Source: Prosopocoilus inquinatus (lineage: Eukaryota > Arthropoda > Insecta > Coleoptera > Lucanidae). From it: a stretch of DNA of 64,000 nucleotides. This document shows, one piece after another, positions 11,984 through 22,719 of this stretch. The stretch spans positions 20,992,001 through 21,056,000 of the forward strand of contig CM069870.1 in assembly GCA_036172665.1 (NCBI GenBank), written 5' to 3'. The notes under the pieces were generated by a model, which worked only from the letters and a program-made list of their open reading frames with translations, searched no databases and was not told where the DNA came from. The translations under genes were made by a program, and so were the position numbers. Position 1 is the stretch's first letter. Every line of letters begins with the position of its first letter.

Positions 11984-12720
11984 TTTCACTCTTTTGATGA
12001 AGAGAGCATCTTGTTCTTCGAGCAAAATTAAGTTACTTCCTGTTTAAATTGGGCTATGTTTAAATACTACCACCATTCTACGAAAGCAATTGGCTCCCTA
12101 GTTTTGGATGTTGAGCGGACACGTCGCTTTCTAATTGGGACTTGGGAGATGGGGTGTTGTCTCTGACTTGCTTGATAAAAAGAAGAGGGCTTGCGTATTG
12201 CTTACTTTGGGGTTTGGAATGGTGTTGTCTTCGTGACTCTTTTGATAAAGAGAATTGAGATGAGGTTGTTTCTTTCTCTTATGTCGAGTTAAAGACCTGC
12301 TTTCTTTTGTTGAGTAAAAAACTCAAATCTTATTTAGGGTTATCCACCTTGACTCTTGTGATAAAAAGAAGGGATGAAGTTTCTTCTTGGATGTGTCTAA
12401 TGGATAAAGGGCTACAGAGCTACTTACTTTTGGATGCACATAGATGATGTTCCCCTTGGTTTCTTTTTAAAGAGTAAATGCAACATATTGATGTCGAGTT
12501 GCTAAAGAGTTGCTTTGCTCTGTTGAACAGAACGCACGTATCTTATTTAGGGCTACGCTCCCTGATTTTTTTTTTGATAAAAGAAGAGAGAGATGAAGTT
12601 TCTTCTTGGATATGTCTAACGGATATTGAGCTAAAGAGCTACTTTCTTTTGGATGGTGCTCTCCTTGACTTTTTTGAAGAGAAAATGCAAACTTCAAGCA
12701 ATTCCACCACCTAAGAACCC

Positions 12721-15700
12721 CCTTCTTAAATACACTTTTTTTCACGCGTTAAATTGACAGAGATTATTTGGTCCTTCTTTTCTCGTTTGAACATTTTTGG
12801 ACATTTAGCAACATGTGGCATTTGGTATCAAATTGCTTGCCACTAAACATTTTCTTTTGCATTGTTTGAAGAGCCAAGGAGCTCCCTAGGCAAAAGAAGC
12901 CTTGTGCGATGCACTTGGGAGAGCGAGGTCCTCTGTGGTTGTAATTGGCGTGAACAAAACTCCTCACTTCTTATCTGCTGATTGCTTTCGTGGGGTGAAG
13001 GGGTGGGAGGGGGGTACTGAACTAGTAATTTCGTTAGGTTCACCATGATCTTACTCCTTCGTGTCTTTTGGAGCCTCTTTGTCGTAAAGACCAGAGTGGT
13101 AGGTTTCCTGGTGGATGGTCAAAGTAGGTTTTTGAAATAAACGCACGCCTGAAGTTACTTAATTAAAAATGGAATTAAGTGATAACAAAAAATTCAACTC
13201 GATTAAAGATTTCCTGATACTTTCTGTTGAGTTCAATGTATTGGATGTTGCTTTCTGATATGCTACGTACATACATAATAATATATCCTGTAACTCATCC
13301 CTCAGGAGCGTTGTTCACCTGAATATGAGAGAAGCACTTACGTCGTTATTTAAATAAGAAAAGAGACGGTGCTGTTCTTAATTAGCTGCTGGGAAGCGTG
13401 TATGTGGATAACTCTGGGTAAGCGTAGGAAGCAGCAGGAGTTTTGTTATAATGTAAGTGCTGCCGAGAGTGAAGAAGAGGGAAATCGTTTGACACTCATC
13501 CACTCTCTCAGAGCACGGATTAACCCAATATTTGCAGATGAAAATTGACTGAATCTAGACGCGTTTTTCGGGTGGATTAGAAAGCAGGGCTCCGGGTAGG
13601 AAGGAGTGGCTGGCAGATTTATACACTTCTTACGCTGTGGGGATTTCGATTCAGGTGCAAGTTATGCTGCGTCAAGTGAAATATGAAATATGCGGTGGCG
13701 GCGTCGGGGCCTTTGATTTATTAGCGGCGTTCGCTAAATAATGCGGCAGGTTTCCAGCCGCCCACCCACATAATATCGGGAGGCTACCGCCGCCACCGCC
13801 AATATATGTATACCGGAAAAATGTTCGGTGCGGCGCGGCTTTCGTTGTATACCTACATATCAAAGACTGCTTGGCTTGATTCGTTAGGAGTCGTAAATGC
13901 TATTGGTCCCCCGGCTGTTGTAAGCTAATGCCACCATCAACTATATTACGTTCCTCTCAAACAAACCGCGAACCTTTATCATCAAATATGGCCCCCGAAC
14001 GCTAACGACACATGTGCAACCTGTAAACTTAATTAAACTCAACTATTAATAATGTCTTGTATTCATTCCGAGTTGTGGAAAAAAGAGGGGCCGGAGTTGA
14101 ATGCGAAGAAGCCGCAAGCCGCATATCTCCAAGTTAGTAGTCAAAGTTACCAACTTGATATTTATGTGTATTCATAATGCTCCGGGCAGCACATTACTGA
14201 ATCAGGATGAAAGGGATCTGCATGTGTGTCCGGTCGTGCGGATTGATTCACTATGTATCTTTAATGCGTCCTGAATACCCCAAGACGTACTGCGGTTTCT
14301 TGACAACTTCTCATCAGATATATACGTACATCTAATCATCGTCGTCATCAGATGGATTAAGTTAATGTACTATGCCCATACTAAAAGGGAACGAACCATT
14401 TCAATCTCCTACAACTTCTATTTTACAATCACTTTAAGATTACTACACAACTAGTCGTGATTTTTCTTTAATATAATTTAATAAGAATTATTATATAAGA
14501 GAAGAATCCAGTTTATTTTGGTACACTTAAAATAATTATAATTTACAAATAAGGTCGCCAATACGACTTATTTGAAAACACAAAAGGAAACACCTTCAAA
14601 CTTACGTAAACAAAAGCTTAGTCAGCTTAAAGTATACTAAGAACTGAGATCGTACTATGACATCAAGTTAAACAAAATATGTTGCATTCCGAAAGGAAAA
14701 TATCGTTAAATAAGAAATGGAGTTATAGGGAAACTCCCTAAGAATTCTGAACTAGCCTAAGCTAACCCCGTGACGTAACGCAATAGAAAAAAATTTGTAA
14801 GAGAGAAAGCTCGCGCAGTTCCGAAGTTGACTTTGCTTGCTTGACGTCGCGTTTTAATTTTCTCCGTCAAAAAATTTTGCCAATTGGAAAAAATTTTGCC
14901 AATTGGAAAAATTTTTCAAATTCTAAAAAAAATTTAACCAGCCAATTTTCTAACTTTGTTTTAAATATAGTATACCCGTCCACGAGCGGTGAGGGTGAAT
15001 TTGAATAAAATAAGATCATCGTTGCTTACAATTTAGCATCTAATAAACCCCCTTTAAATTGTGTATGGGGTTCTTCGTTCTCTTCTCGTCTCTCTTTTAC
15101 ATTCTAGTTTGCACACTTACACAAACAATATTAAAAATATTTCAGCGTCTATTTTTCTCATGAGAACAAGTACTGCTAAGTTGTGAAGATTTTTCAGGAA
15201 AATACAAATGAGAAAACAATTCAGGCGAGAGAAACTGTTATTGCGTGTTTGTTCGTTCGTTTTTTACTTCTTTCAGTTACGGTTTTGCCTCTTTGGAACT
15301 TGCGTATTCCGAAGCTCCAAAAGGTTCCGCGCATTCATTTACTATCAAGACATCGGCCTAGATGCTGTTATGATCCCCCGTCCCCATTTGTGACGCCGTC
15401 CATCCACAGAGGGTTGCCAAATAAGTAAATCACAAATTACAAATGAGAAAAGACGCGATGCGATATCAACACACTAGCCGAATTTGTTACCAGTTTCTTT
15501 CGGCTTTCCTGACCTAGATATCCATATCTAAGGCTTAATTTTACGTGACTTTTGTTTTAAGTATAACCTGAGATTGCAGGAAATATTCGAAATACGCTTT
15601 TAATGTATCATAATTAGTGAAAATAATTCCGGCGAGAAAAGTTGTTATTGCGTGTCTGTTCGTGTGTATGTAAAGTTTCAATAAATCAACGATTTGATTT

Positions 15701-15900
15701 AAACATTTCTCAAACATTCAAACAAAAAGGGAATTGCCGTTTGGGCCGTCCCTGGTTGATTGACATTTTGAGAAAAAGAGTGAGGAAAGAAGGGGTGAGA
15801 AAAAGTTGTTTCATTTTATATGATTTTTCTTTTTAGGCGTTTTACCTGTATTTTCAGGAGTGTCGAAAATATTTCGTCCTTCTCCCTTTTCGTAAAAATT
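12721..15900. other. No gene seen; GC-richer stretch at 13.4-13.9 kb
   Basis: No supported gene. About 13380-13900 is GC-richer. It includes GGTGGCGGCG near 13694 and the inverse CGCCGCCACC near 13788, which could pair as a weak hairpin. About 14870-14930 has ATTTTGCCAATTGGAAAAA twice. Short phrases beginning AACAATTCAGG-C-GAGAGAAA-like at 15219 recur in part near 15630 and 18005, so some dispersed repeat debris is present. Short frames at 15183-15428 have no domain. Confidence 0.35.
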
Positions 15901-15906
15901 CGTAAA

Positions 15907-17200
15907 CTCACCAACGCCAGGCTGACTTTCTTGAAACACAGAATTTAAATTAAATTAATGAAATGGAAAAAAGTCGGTTACGATTAAATTGATTATAAAA
16001 AAAACACCCGTGGAATGTAATCACTTCATTCGTGAAATTAATTTCAAACTCGGGAAACTGACTGATTCAAAAAAAAATAAAAATAAATTCAAAAACTTCA
16101 TCCAGGGACGATCACTAATCAGAGAACTGCAGTTAAAGGCCCCGGAAGGACGCCTTTTCTTGTATGGTCCCGCTCTACTTAAGCACTTTGCATCTCTTTG
16201 ACTCGTAAAAAGATGGGGATGTAATGTTACATTTGCTGTGCAAAAAAATCCTTAATCGTGTGCATAATTAGGGTAATATCGCAGCTTCTATTTTCTTGTT
16301 GATTCGGTATTCCCCGTTTGATGCTTCAAAGCAAAATACTAATAGAATTATAGCAAGAATGCGGAATTATCAAATCAAGGTTGAATGAGTGAGACATATT
16401 ACTTATGTTATAAGTAAGTCTGTCAATTTTTTTAGTTTTACAAATGATCCAAAATTCAAGATTACAAAAATAAATAAATAGCACTGAAATTATAGCGTTA
16501 AATGAAAAGAAAAAAATTATGGCTTGGCGAGAAAGGAGAATATTCAGTACAAAATAAAAAAAAAGCCAGTGTTAGAAAATAGCTTTTTTTGACGCGTAAA
16601 ACGAATTATTCTTTCAACTCACCAACGCAACGCTGACTTTCTTGAAACACAGAATTTAAATTAAATTAATAAAATAGAAAAAAAAAAAACGTTTACGATG
16701 AAATTGATTATAACAAAACAAACACCCGTGGAGTGTAATCACTTCATTCGCGAAATTAATTTCAAACTCAGGAAGCTGACTGATTAAAAAAAAATAAATA
16801 AATTGAAAAACTTCAATTCAACCAGGGACGATTACTAGTCAGAGAACTGCAGTTACAGGCCCCGGAAGGACGCTTTTTCTTGTATGGTCCCGCTCTACTT
16901 AAGCGCTTTGCACCTCTTTGACTCATAAAAAGTGGGGGTTGTGATGTTACATTTGCTGAGCACTTTGGACCTCTTTGACTTGTTAAAAGAGAGGGATGTG
17001 ATGTTACATTTGCTATGCAAAACAAAAATCCTTAATCGTGTGCATAATTAGGGTAATATCGCACCTTCCATTTTCTTGTTGATTCGGTATTTCCGGTGCT
17101 TCAAAACAAAACACCAATAGAATTATAGCAAGAACGCGGAATTATCAAATCAAGGTTGAATGAGTGAGACATAATAGTGTGTTACAAGTAAGGCTGTCAT
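15907..17200. repeat. Direct duplication of a ~540-590-bp dispersed repeat
   Basis: 15907-16440 and 16617-17200 are parallel copies about 710 bp apart. Shared phrases in order are CTGACTTTCTTGAAACACAG, ACACCCGTGGA-TGTAATCAC, GAAATTAATTTCAAACTC, GGCCCCGGAAGGACGC, TGATGTTACATTTGCT-like, AATCGTGTGCATAATTAGGG and GGTTGAATGAGTGAGACATA. In the second copy the CTCTTTGACT...GTTACATTTGCT piece is tandemly repeated. Shorter relatives lie at about 30.74, 32.7-33.05, 33.6 and 35.0-35.28 kb. Probably remains of a mobile element with no intact frame. Confidence 0.8.
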
Positions 17201-18810
17201 TTTTTTTACTAAAAACAAAAAACATTTCCGGAAAACTATTTCATTTTTAGTGTTATTAATAATATGGAATGGAATATAATGGTCATGATAGGCGAGGAAG
17301 GCGTTGAGTTGATGCGCGCATATTTCCGTTCGGAGACCTACGCAAACCCAGCCGTAGAAGATGATAATTTGAGGGAGAATTAGTAACGTTTCACGTTAAT
17401 TCAGGCAGACTTGTCTTATGTTTGCCTTTAATTGGACGAAAACCAAAACACAGGTCGGAAATCTAGGAGCTTGTATTTGGTTTCAAACGCTGATGTATGT
17501 GTGCGCTTCCTGCCCTTTCCTCCTCTCGCAGCCGAGCCGGTCCGCTTCCTCCTTGCTTCCTCCCTTGCACGTGAAACTACACGCTTTTCTATTATTTATC
17601 TAGCGGGTTAGAATAATGACCCTACGTAATTAATAGTTTTATTGCGCAAACCACCGTCTGATAATATTACGGTTGGGCAGCACACGGACTCACGGATTTA
17701 TTATTCATGGCTGACGTAATTAATTTCATATATGCAGATGATACCTTCAATTATTCAATGTGTTGGGAAATTATCTGATCTACAACTTACATTTTATATT
17801 CAAAAATATCAAATATGAATAACATTTCAATAAAGTCTAAATAAGTAAGTAGAGTGGTTAAAAATTGCCAAAATCTTTTGTACAATTTTATCAAACAAAT
17901 CAAATCAAACTAATAAACCATCGCAGAGTAAAACAAAACACATTTTTAACTCCTATAAGACGGTTTTGTTTATGACCTTTTGCCTATCTAATCAGTGGAA
18001 AAACAATTCAGGCCAGAGAAATTGTGATTGCGTGTCTGTCCGTGCGTCAGTTACTGTTTTTCGTCGCGTTCTTTCTTAGGGGATTTAAGTGGCAGGCTTG
18101 GTTTTAGTAATGCCAACGCCGCTGCAGTCCTTTTAACTTTTATTTTTGTAGGATTACATATAAAATTAACTTTTGTTACAGTTTAATTCCCTGGTTCTTT
18201 TTTAACATTCACGACATGGCACGATACATTGGTTGTCAGTTGGCCACACTGTTGTCTTCGTTTGGGTGCTTCGATATCACAGCTTCTGTTGGATTTTAGA
18301 GGTCATGTGACCCATTAATAAATTCTAATTGGCTACCCATCTTGACTCGCTCACAAGTCCTTCAGGCGTCTACTACACGAATTGTAGCTAATTTTATGCG
18401 AGATTCTAATTAACTACAGTGTTTACTGGAATTCTTTGTGCCTTGTATATGTACTGAGTTGCTTTAAACAACTTTGGCCAAGCGGATGACCCGCCGTTCT
18501 TTTCCCGATAAATTTAAAGGTAATTTGGTACTCCATTTTAGCCATTCATGTTTTATGCGATTTCTTTGCTTCGACAGAGGAATCCGCGTATCGTTTCCGC
18601 TTTCTCATTTTGGGCTTTTCTTCTGGCTCGGTTATATTTCGCCGATAACTTTCATCGCTTGTCGTATCTCAGAGGCAAGTGCAACGAAGGTCGCATACCT
18701 GAGGGCATCGCGTCCGGCAGTTGGCAACCATCGACACACATGAAACTCGACGTGCCGACGTGAGGTGGCGACACTAGGTGACAGCAGAGTAACGTTTGAC
18801 ATCTATGTAC
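17201..18810. other. No gene recognised; one short protein-like frame
   Basis: A 39-codon plus-strand frame starting with ATG at 17264 (contains MIGEEGVELMRAYFRSETYA) has ordinary protein-like composition. It is preceded by TTTCATTTTTAG, which could be a splice acceptor. I recognise no family and see no partner exon, so I do not call it a gene. The rest, including frames at 18474-18834, shows nothing. Confidence 0.2.
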
Positions 18811-19308
18811 AGCCGGCGTAACTAATAATGTCATAGGGAAAATAGCTTATAAGGAACAGCCTATCTTCTTTTAAAGTTTACGCACCAGGGTCGGGTCGCA
18901 ATAAACGTAACATCTGCAGTATTTAAATTTTATGACATGCACATACAATGATTATCGGAAAAGAATTTCCGTGTTGCTATTAAGCTTTCGACTTCTCTAA
19001 TACAAAGTTTTAATTTACTACTTACATCAACTGAGTAAAAATATTGATACCTTTCATTAGAAAAATAAGTTATTTTCGGGCGCAGGTAAATTTTTCGTGC
19101 TTTGCAGTTGATATATATTTTTGGATTATTTATAACAGAGGTTAGTGTCCTTTACGACCCTGACAATAATTATTATTGAGGTTCATGGTAATTTACCCCT
19201 TGTAAAATTTACGCTTGCTCGATTCTTTATTTCTTAAAGGAGATATACTGTAGTACTAATTTTTGTGCTTTTACTTTCCCTATGACATTATTACTTACGC
19301 TGATAGTA
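18811..19308 (+). mobile_element. ~500-bp TIR element, copy 1
   Basis: Begins CGGCGTAACTAATAATGTCA followed by TAGGGAAA. Ends with the inverse (TTTCCCTATGACATTATTAC, TTACG). It is non-coding. The interior matches the reverse complement of 19484-20003 almost throughout, so these are two copies in opposite orientation. GTAC lies outside the left end (18807-18810). Confidence 0.8.
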
Positions 19309-19483
19309 CCAGGGTTCGGAAAAGCTCACTCATGTGCGCACATGAACCAATGAATCTACTCACAGTTCAATCACGAACGTTGTTAAACGCGAAGCGTACG
19401 CGAAGATGAACAATACGTTCTTTAGCTTTTGTTCAGATTCATGAGCATGCTCGTGGCCGCTCACGTACGCTCATTCCTGTACT
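19309..19483. other. Spacer between inverted element copies
   Basis: Rich in GCTCA/TGAGC-type short inverted motifs (GCTCACTCATGTGCGCACATG, in two overlapping pieces, and CATGAGCATGCTCGTG). It does not match the arms. It might be part of another degraded repeat. Confidence 0.4.
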
Positions 19484-20003
19484 CTCGGCGTAAATAATAA
19501 TGTCATAGGGAAAGTAAAAACATAAAAATTAGTTCTCTTTTAAGAAATAATGAATCGAGCGGGCGTAAATTTTTCAAGGGGTAGATTACCATGAACCTCA
19601 ATAATAATTATTGTCAGGGTCGGGTCATAAAGGACATTAACCTCCGTCATAAATAAATACCAAAATATATATCAACTGCAAAGCAGGAAAAATTTACCTG
19701 CGCCCAAAATGAATTTATTTTTCTAATGAAAAGTATCAATATTTTTACTTAGTTGATGTAAGTATTAAAATAAACCTCTGGATTAAGAAGTCGAAAGACT
19801 GAAGCGAATGCCGCATGAGTGACCCCAGCTGAATAGCAATACCGAAATTCTTGTCCGATAAAATCATTGTATTTGCATGTCATAAAATTTAAATACTGCA
19901 GATTTTACATTTATTGCGGTCCGACCCTGGTGCGTAAACTTTAAAGAAGATAGGCTGTTCCTCATAAGCTATTTTCCCTATGACATTATTAGTTACGCCG
20001 GCT
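19484..20003 (-). mobile_element. ~520-bp TIR element, copy 2 (inverted)
   Basis: Inverted copy of 18811-19308 with the same terminal repeats, right end ...TTACGCCGGCT followed by GTAC (20004-20007). It has a small extra stretch near 19795-19850 absent from copy 1. Together the two copies form a ~1.19-kb inverted repeat with a 175-bp spacer. Either two insertions or one compound transposition could explain it. GTAC is its own complement, so it may be target or element. Confidence 0.75.
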
Positions 20004-20160
20004 GTACAAGAAACCCTAATGACCTTCGTCAAACGTAACGCATTATTTTAATTATGTACCAGTACTTGTGTGTTATATTTAAATCTGATAAAAGTACCTT
20101 TTCATATTTAGTAAAGATTAATATTGACTCCCACTGAAGCTTATTTAAGAGATTATGGGG

Positions 20161-20640
20161 CGGATTCTGTGACTTATTAATGGGCTGTTAAAATTTAGAG
20201 GTCCTTTAAAATTTAAAATACAGTTCCATGATTGGTTGTTACCGTAGCAACAAAATTTATAGGGGTCTATTCTGTATCAAAACCGTTAAACTTAAAGGGG
20301 TGTTAAATTTTGTTGCTACGGTAACAACCAATCATGGAACTGCATTTTGAATTTTAAAGGATCTCTAAATTTTAACAGCCCGTTACGGAGCCTATTCTGT
20401 ATCAAAATCTTTAATTTTAAAGGGCTGTTAAATTTTGTTGTTACGGTAACAACCAATCATAGCACTGTATTTTAAATTTTAAAGAACCTCTAAATTTTAA
20501 CGGCCCATTGATAAGTTAATTTATTAAAATTTAGAGGTCCCTTAAAATTTAAAAATGCAGTTCTGTGATTGGTTGTTACCGTAGCAACAAAATTTAACAG
20601 CCCTTTAAATTTAACGCTTTTCATACAGAATAGGCCTCTA
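20161..20640. mobile_element. Cluster of four ~115-bp MITEs carrying X-box-like palindromes
   Basis: Four related units lie in orders reverse, forward, forward, reverse. Each contains TTTAGAGG or its complement, ATGATTGGTTGTTACC or a variant, and ends near TATTCTGTATCAAAA. The central palindrome GTTACCGTAGCAAC is at 20238-20251 and 20575-20588, its complement at 20312-20325, and a one-base variant at 20437-20450. The consensus bound by RFX transcription factors is GTNRCC(0-3N)RGYAAC, and three of the four match it exactly. Whether any is bound is unknown. Confidence 0.7.
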
Positions 20641-20642
20641 AG

Positions 20643-20769
20643 GCCCGATTTCTTCTTCTTCTTGATAAATTTATCTGCCAGGTAATATCATTGGAAACCA
20701 TTATCGATACAATGGCTTCAAAGGATAATACCTGGTAGATAAATTTATCAGTAGGTGAAGAAATCGGGC
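20643..20769. mobile_element. Hairpin MITE, PIF/Harbinger-like, copy 1
   Basis: Ends GCCCGATTTCTTC and GAAGAAATCGGGC. The arms continue (GATAAATTTATCTGCCAGGT against ACCTGGTAGATAAATTTATC), so most of the 127 bp is one hairpin. TAA lies just outside each end if the outermost base is counted as element. A 3-bp TAA duplication and GGCCC-type ends fit PIF/Harbinger MITEs. A second copy is at 49279-49406. Confidence 0.75.
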
Positions 20770-22214
20770 ATAAATCACTTATATTCAACGCCGCATACGT
20801 ACGTGTGATATGTTAGAGTCAGGTCTGTTGTGCCATTGACTTTTACACATCCATATTGTTTATCTTTTGTTTTAATATATGTTTTAAGTACGATCTGTGA
20901 TTTTGTTGCGACGAACAATTTTTTTGGATGCAAGAGTGATTATTCTCCTGGTCTTTTCGAAATTTTGGCGCACTCTATGATCCTTGGAGGACGGTTCCGC
21001 AGTGACGTAGATATCAGCCAGGGTGACTCCTCCTGGCGCCCTTGACCTTTAACCTCGCCCATCAGCTTCTGAGAACCAGCTCGGGACAGCTGATTCTCTT
21101 CTTCAGCGCAAATTTTCTACCGTTTTCTATTAATCGTTCAGAACATAAATTAAATTCAATTCAATTCAATTCAATTTAATGCAAGCAAGACGAATGTTTC
21201 ACGGAAGTTTCATGCATAAATCAGTCGGAAATTACCATGACATCGCAAATGTCATTAAATTGTTTCCGACTTAACGCAAAAATATTATCCGAACGTAAAA
21301 CGCACAATTGACGAGAAAAGATAATAGATCACAGAAGACTGCTATTAGAACGATAGTTTGGGTAGTAAAAGATATATAAGTACGGTTCTTACGGGTTCTA
21401 GCATGTTATTACGGAGTCATGAACATCTGCCTTGAACGTGAATACGAAATGCGATTGGCGTTCAATAAGTTAAGAATAACGTTAAGTTATTATTCAAGCC
21501 CATTATCCACGATGAGATCCAATAACCGACTATTAAGAATTACGGCCATTACAAAGTTTCTGTTTCTTTTAAGAATTGTAATGACGAGGAGGGACATCGA
21601 TATTCATTTTCGTAGTTTAGTTAAATCGACGATTACTGCCCGCCCTTTCGGGGAAAACGGCCTCCTCGATAAAGACTTTGCGCGCGGGCGACGAAATATT
21701 ATTTATTTTCTTTGGCGATCGTTATACGACGAGTCCTTTTTTTTTTCTTCTTCTGAAGAAGAAGAATGTCCGGCGGCGGGAAGGTTGGTTTTTGCTTACC
21801 GCAGGCGGTGTGCCTGCGAAATTAATATAAGATCATTTATGTTCCTCCAGGAGTAACAATTTACCAAAGCCCTTCCGTGATCTAAGTAAGCCTCGGACTC
21901 GGTGTAATGGCTTACTTTAACTGTTCATCGAAATCCGTCGGGGCTTAATGTGCCTAAAATCAATTTAAGTGAAAGTATTAACGACGGTTCTGTATTTTAT
22001 TGTGGAAATTTTATCGAACCTTACATTACGGCTAACTATTTTCGGAGGTATTTATATACGTTTTTTTCATGTTATAAACGTCATCAATAGATTTTTTTCT
22101 AGAGCTTACAGAAGCAGAACACTTATATTTATTTGTTATCAAGCCCTGATTAGGCGAAACACATTTTAGCATTCTAATTTACTTTATTTCTGTTCATTCG
22201 GGCTGTAATCATTG
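20770..22214. other. No gene recognised
   Basis: The longest frame (21419-21856, 145 residues) has no recognisable domain, a run of serine/glutamate from a TTC/GAA repeat and no plausible partner exon. I regard it as chance. CAATT is repeated about 21157-21176. Confidence 0.3.
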
Positions 22215-22470
22215 TTAACCTAGCTGAGTTGGTTGAATCTTTGGCTTCAATGCTTGGCCGAGCAACTATGAGGCGTGGGTTCGAATCGTTTCTAGTGTGG
22301 GTTCTATGTGAAAAATAGAATTTTCGTGTGGCGGTTTGTATTCAGAGTCATACCGGCACGGCTCCTCAGTTTGTAAGACGATTGTTGAAGAAGAGATTTA
22401 TAAACATCTGTAAGTCGGTCGTAGTCGCCACGGACCTTAACAAACCGGGCTAAGGCTTGAGAAACTTGGT
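22215..22470 (+). mobile_element. tRNA-derived SINE
   Basis: Starts with a box A-like TAGCTGAGTTGG (22221) and a box B GGGTTCGAATC (22277), about 50 nt apart, the layout of an internal RNA polymerase III promoter. The tRNA-like head TTGGCTTCAATGCTTGG...GGCGTGGGTTCGAATC is followed by a non-tRNA body to about 22470. It matches the general form of insect tRNA-type SINEs. No second copy was noticed in the window. Confidence 0.6.
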
Positions 22471-22719
22471 GTAAAACTTGGAAATGGGGAAAAAAACCTC
22501 TAAACCATGTGTGTCACGTTCTAAACGTTTGAAACGATTGCAATTTGCAAACTTTAGACATCAATGCTGTTATAGTGTTAGGTTACGTACCGACTGTTTC
22601 ATTGAATCTTGATAATGGGTGGAAATTCATGTGATACAAAGGATACAAACGCATTTGCTCTGTAAATCTCACTTGGCCCGTTGGTATACCCATTTTTTGT
22701 TTTAAAAATTATTTTGAAA

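Larger units (their letters stand above)
10640..12720. repeat. Degenerate tandem array, ~100-130-bp units
   Basis: The phrase TTTAGGGACTGAGATGGTAT-CC/TCTTGA recurs in diverged form near 10850, 10913, 11033, 11117, 11307 and 11753. It alternates with GAGCATC-T/C-T-TTCGTCGAGCAAAATGAGTC-like pieces, and related units with GATAAAAAGAAGAG follow to about 12700. Spacing is irregular, so this is an old minisatellite-like array. Frames inside it (11449-11838, 12467-12745) are products of the repeat, not genes. Confidence 0.75.

Noticed and set aside
17264..17383. 39-codon frame with protein-like composition
   Set aside because: Too short, no family recognised, no partner exon visible.
21419..21856. 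145-residue plus-strand frame
   Set aside because: No domain, a low-complexity Ser/Glu tract from a TTC/GAA repeat, and no supporting exon or initiation context.
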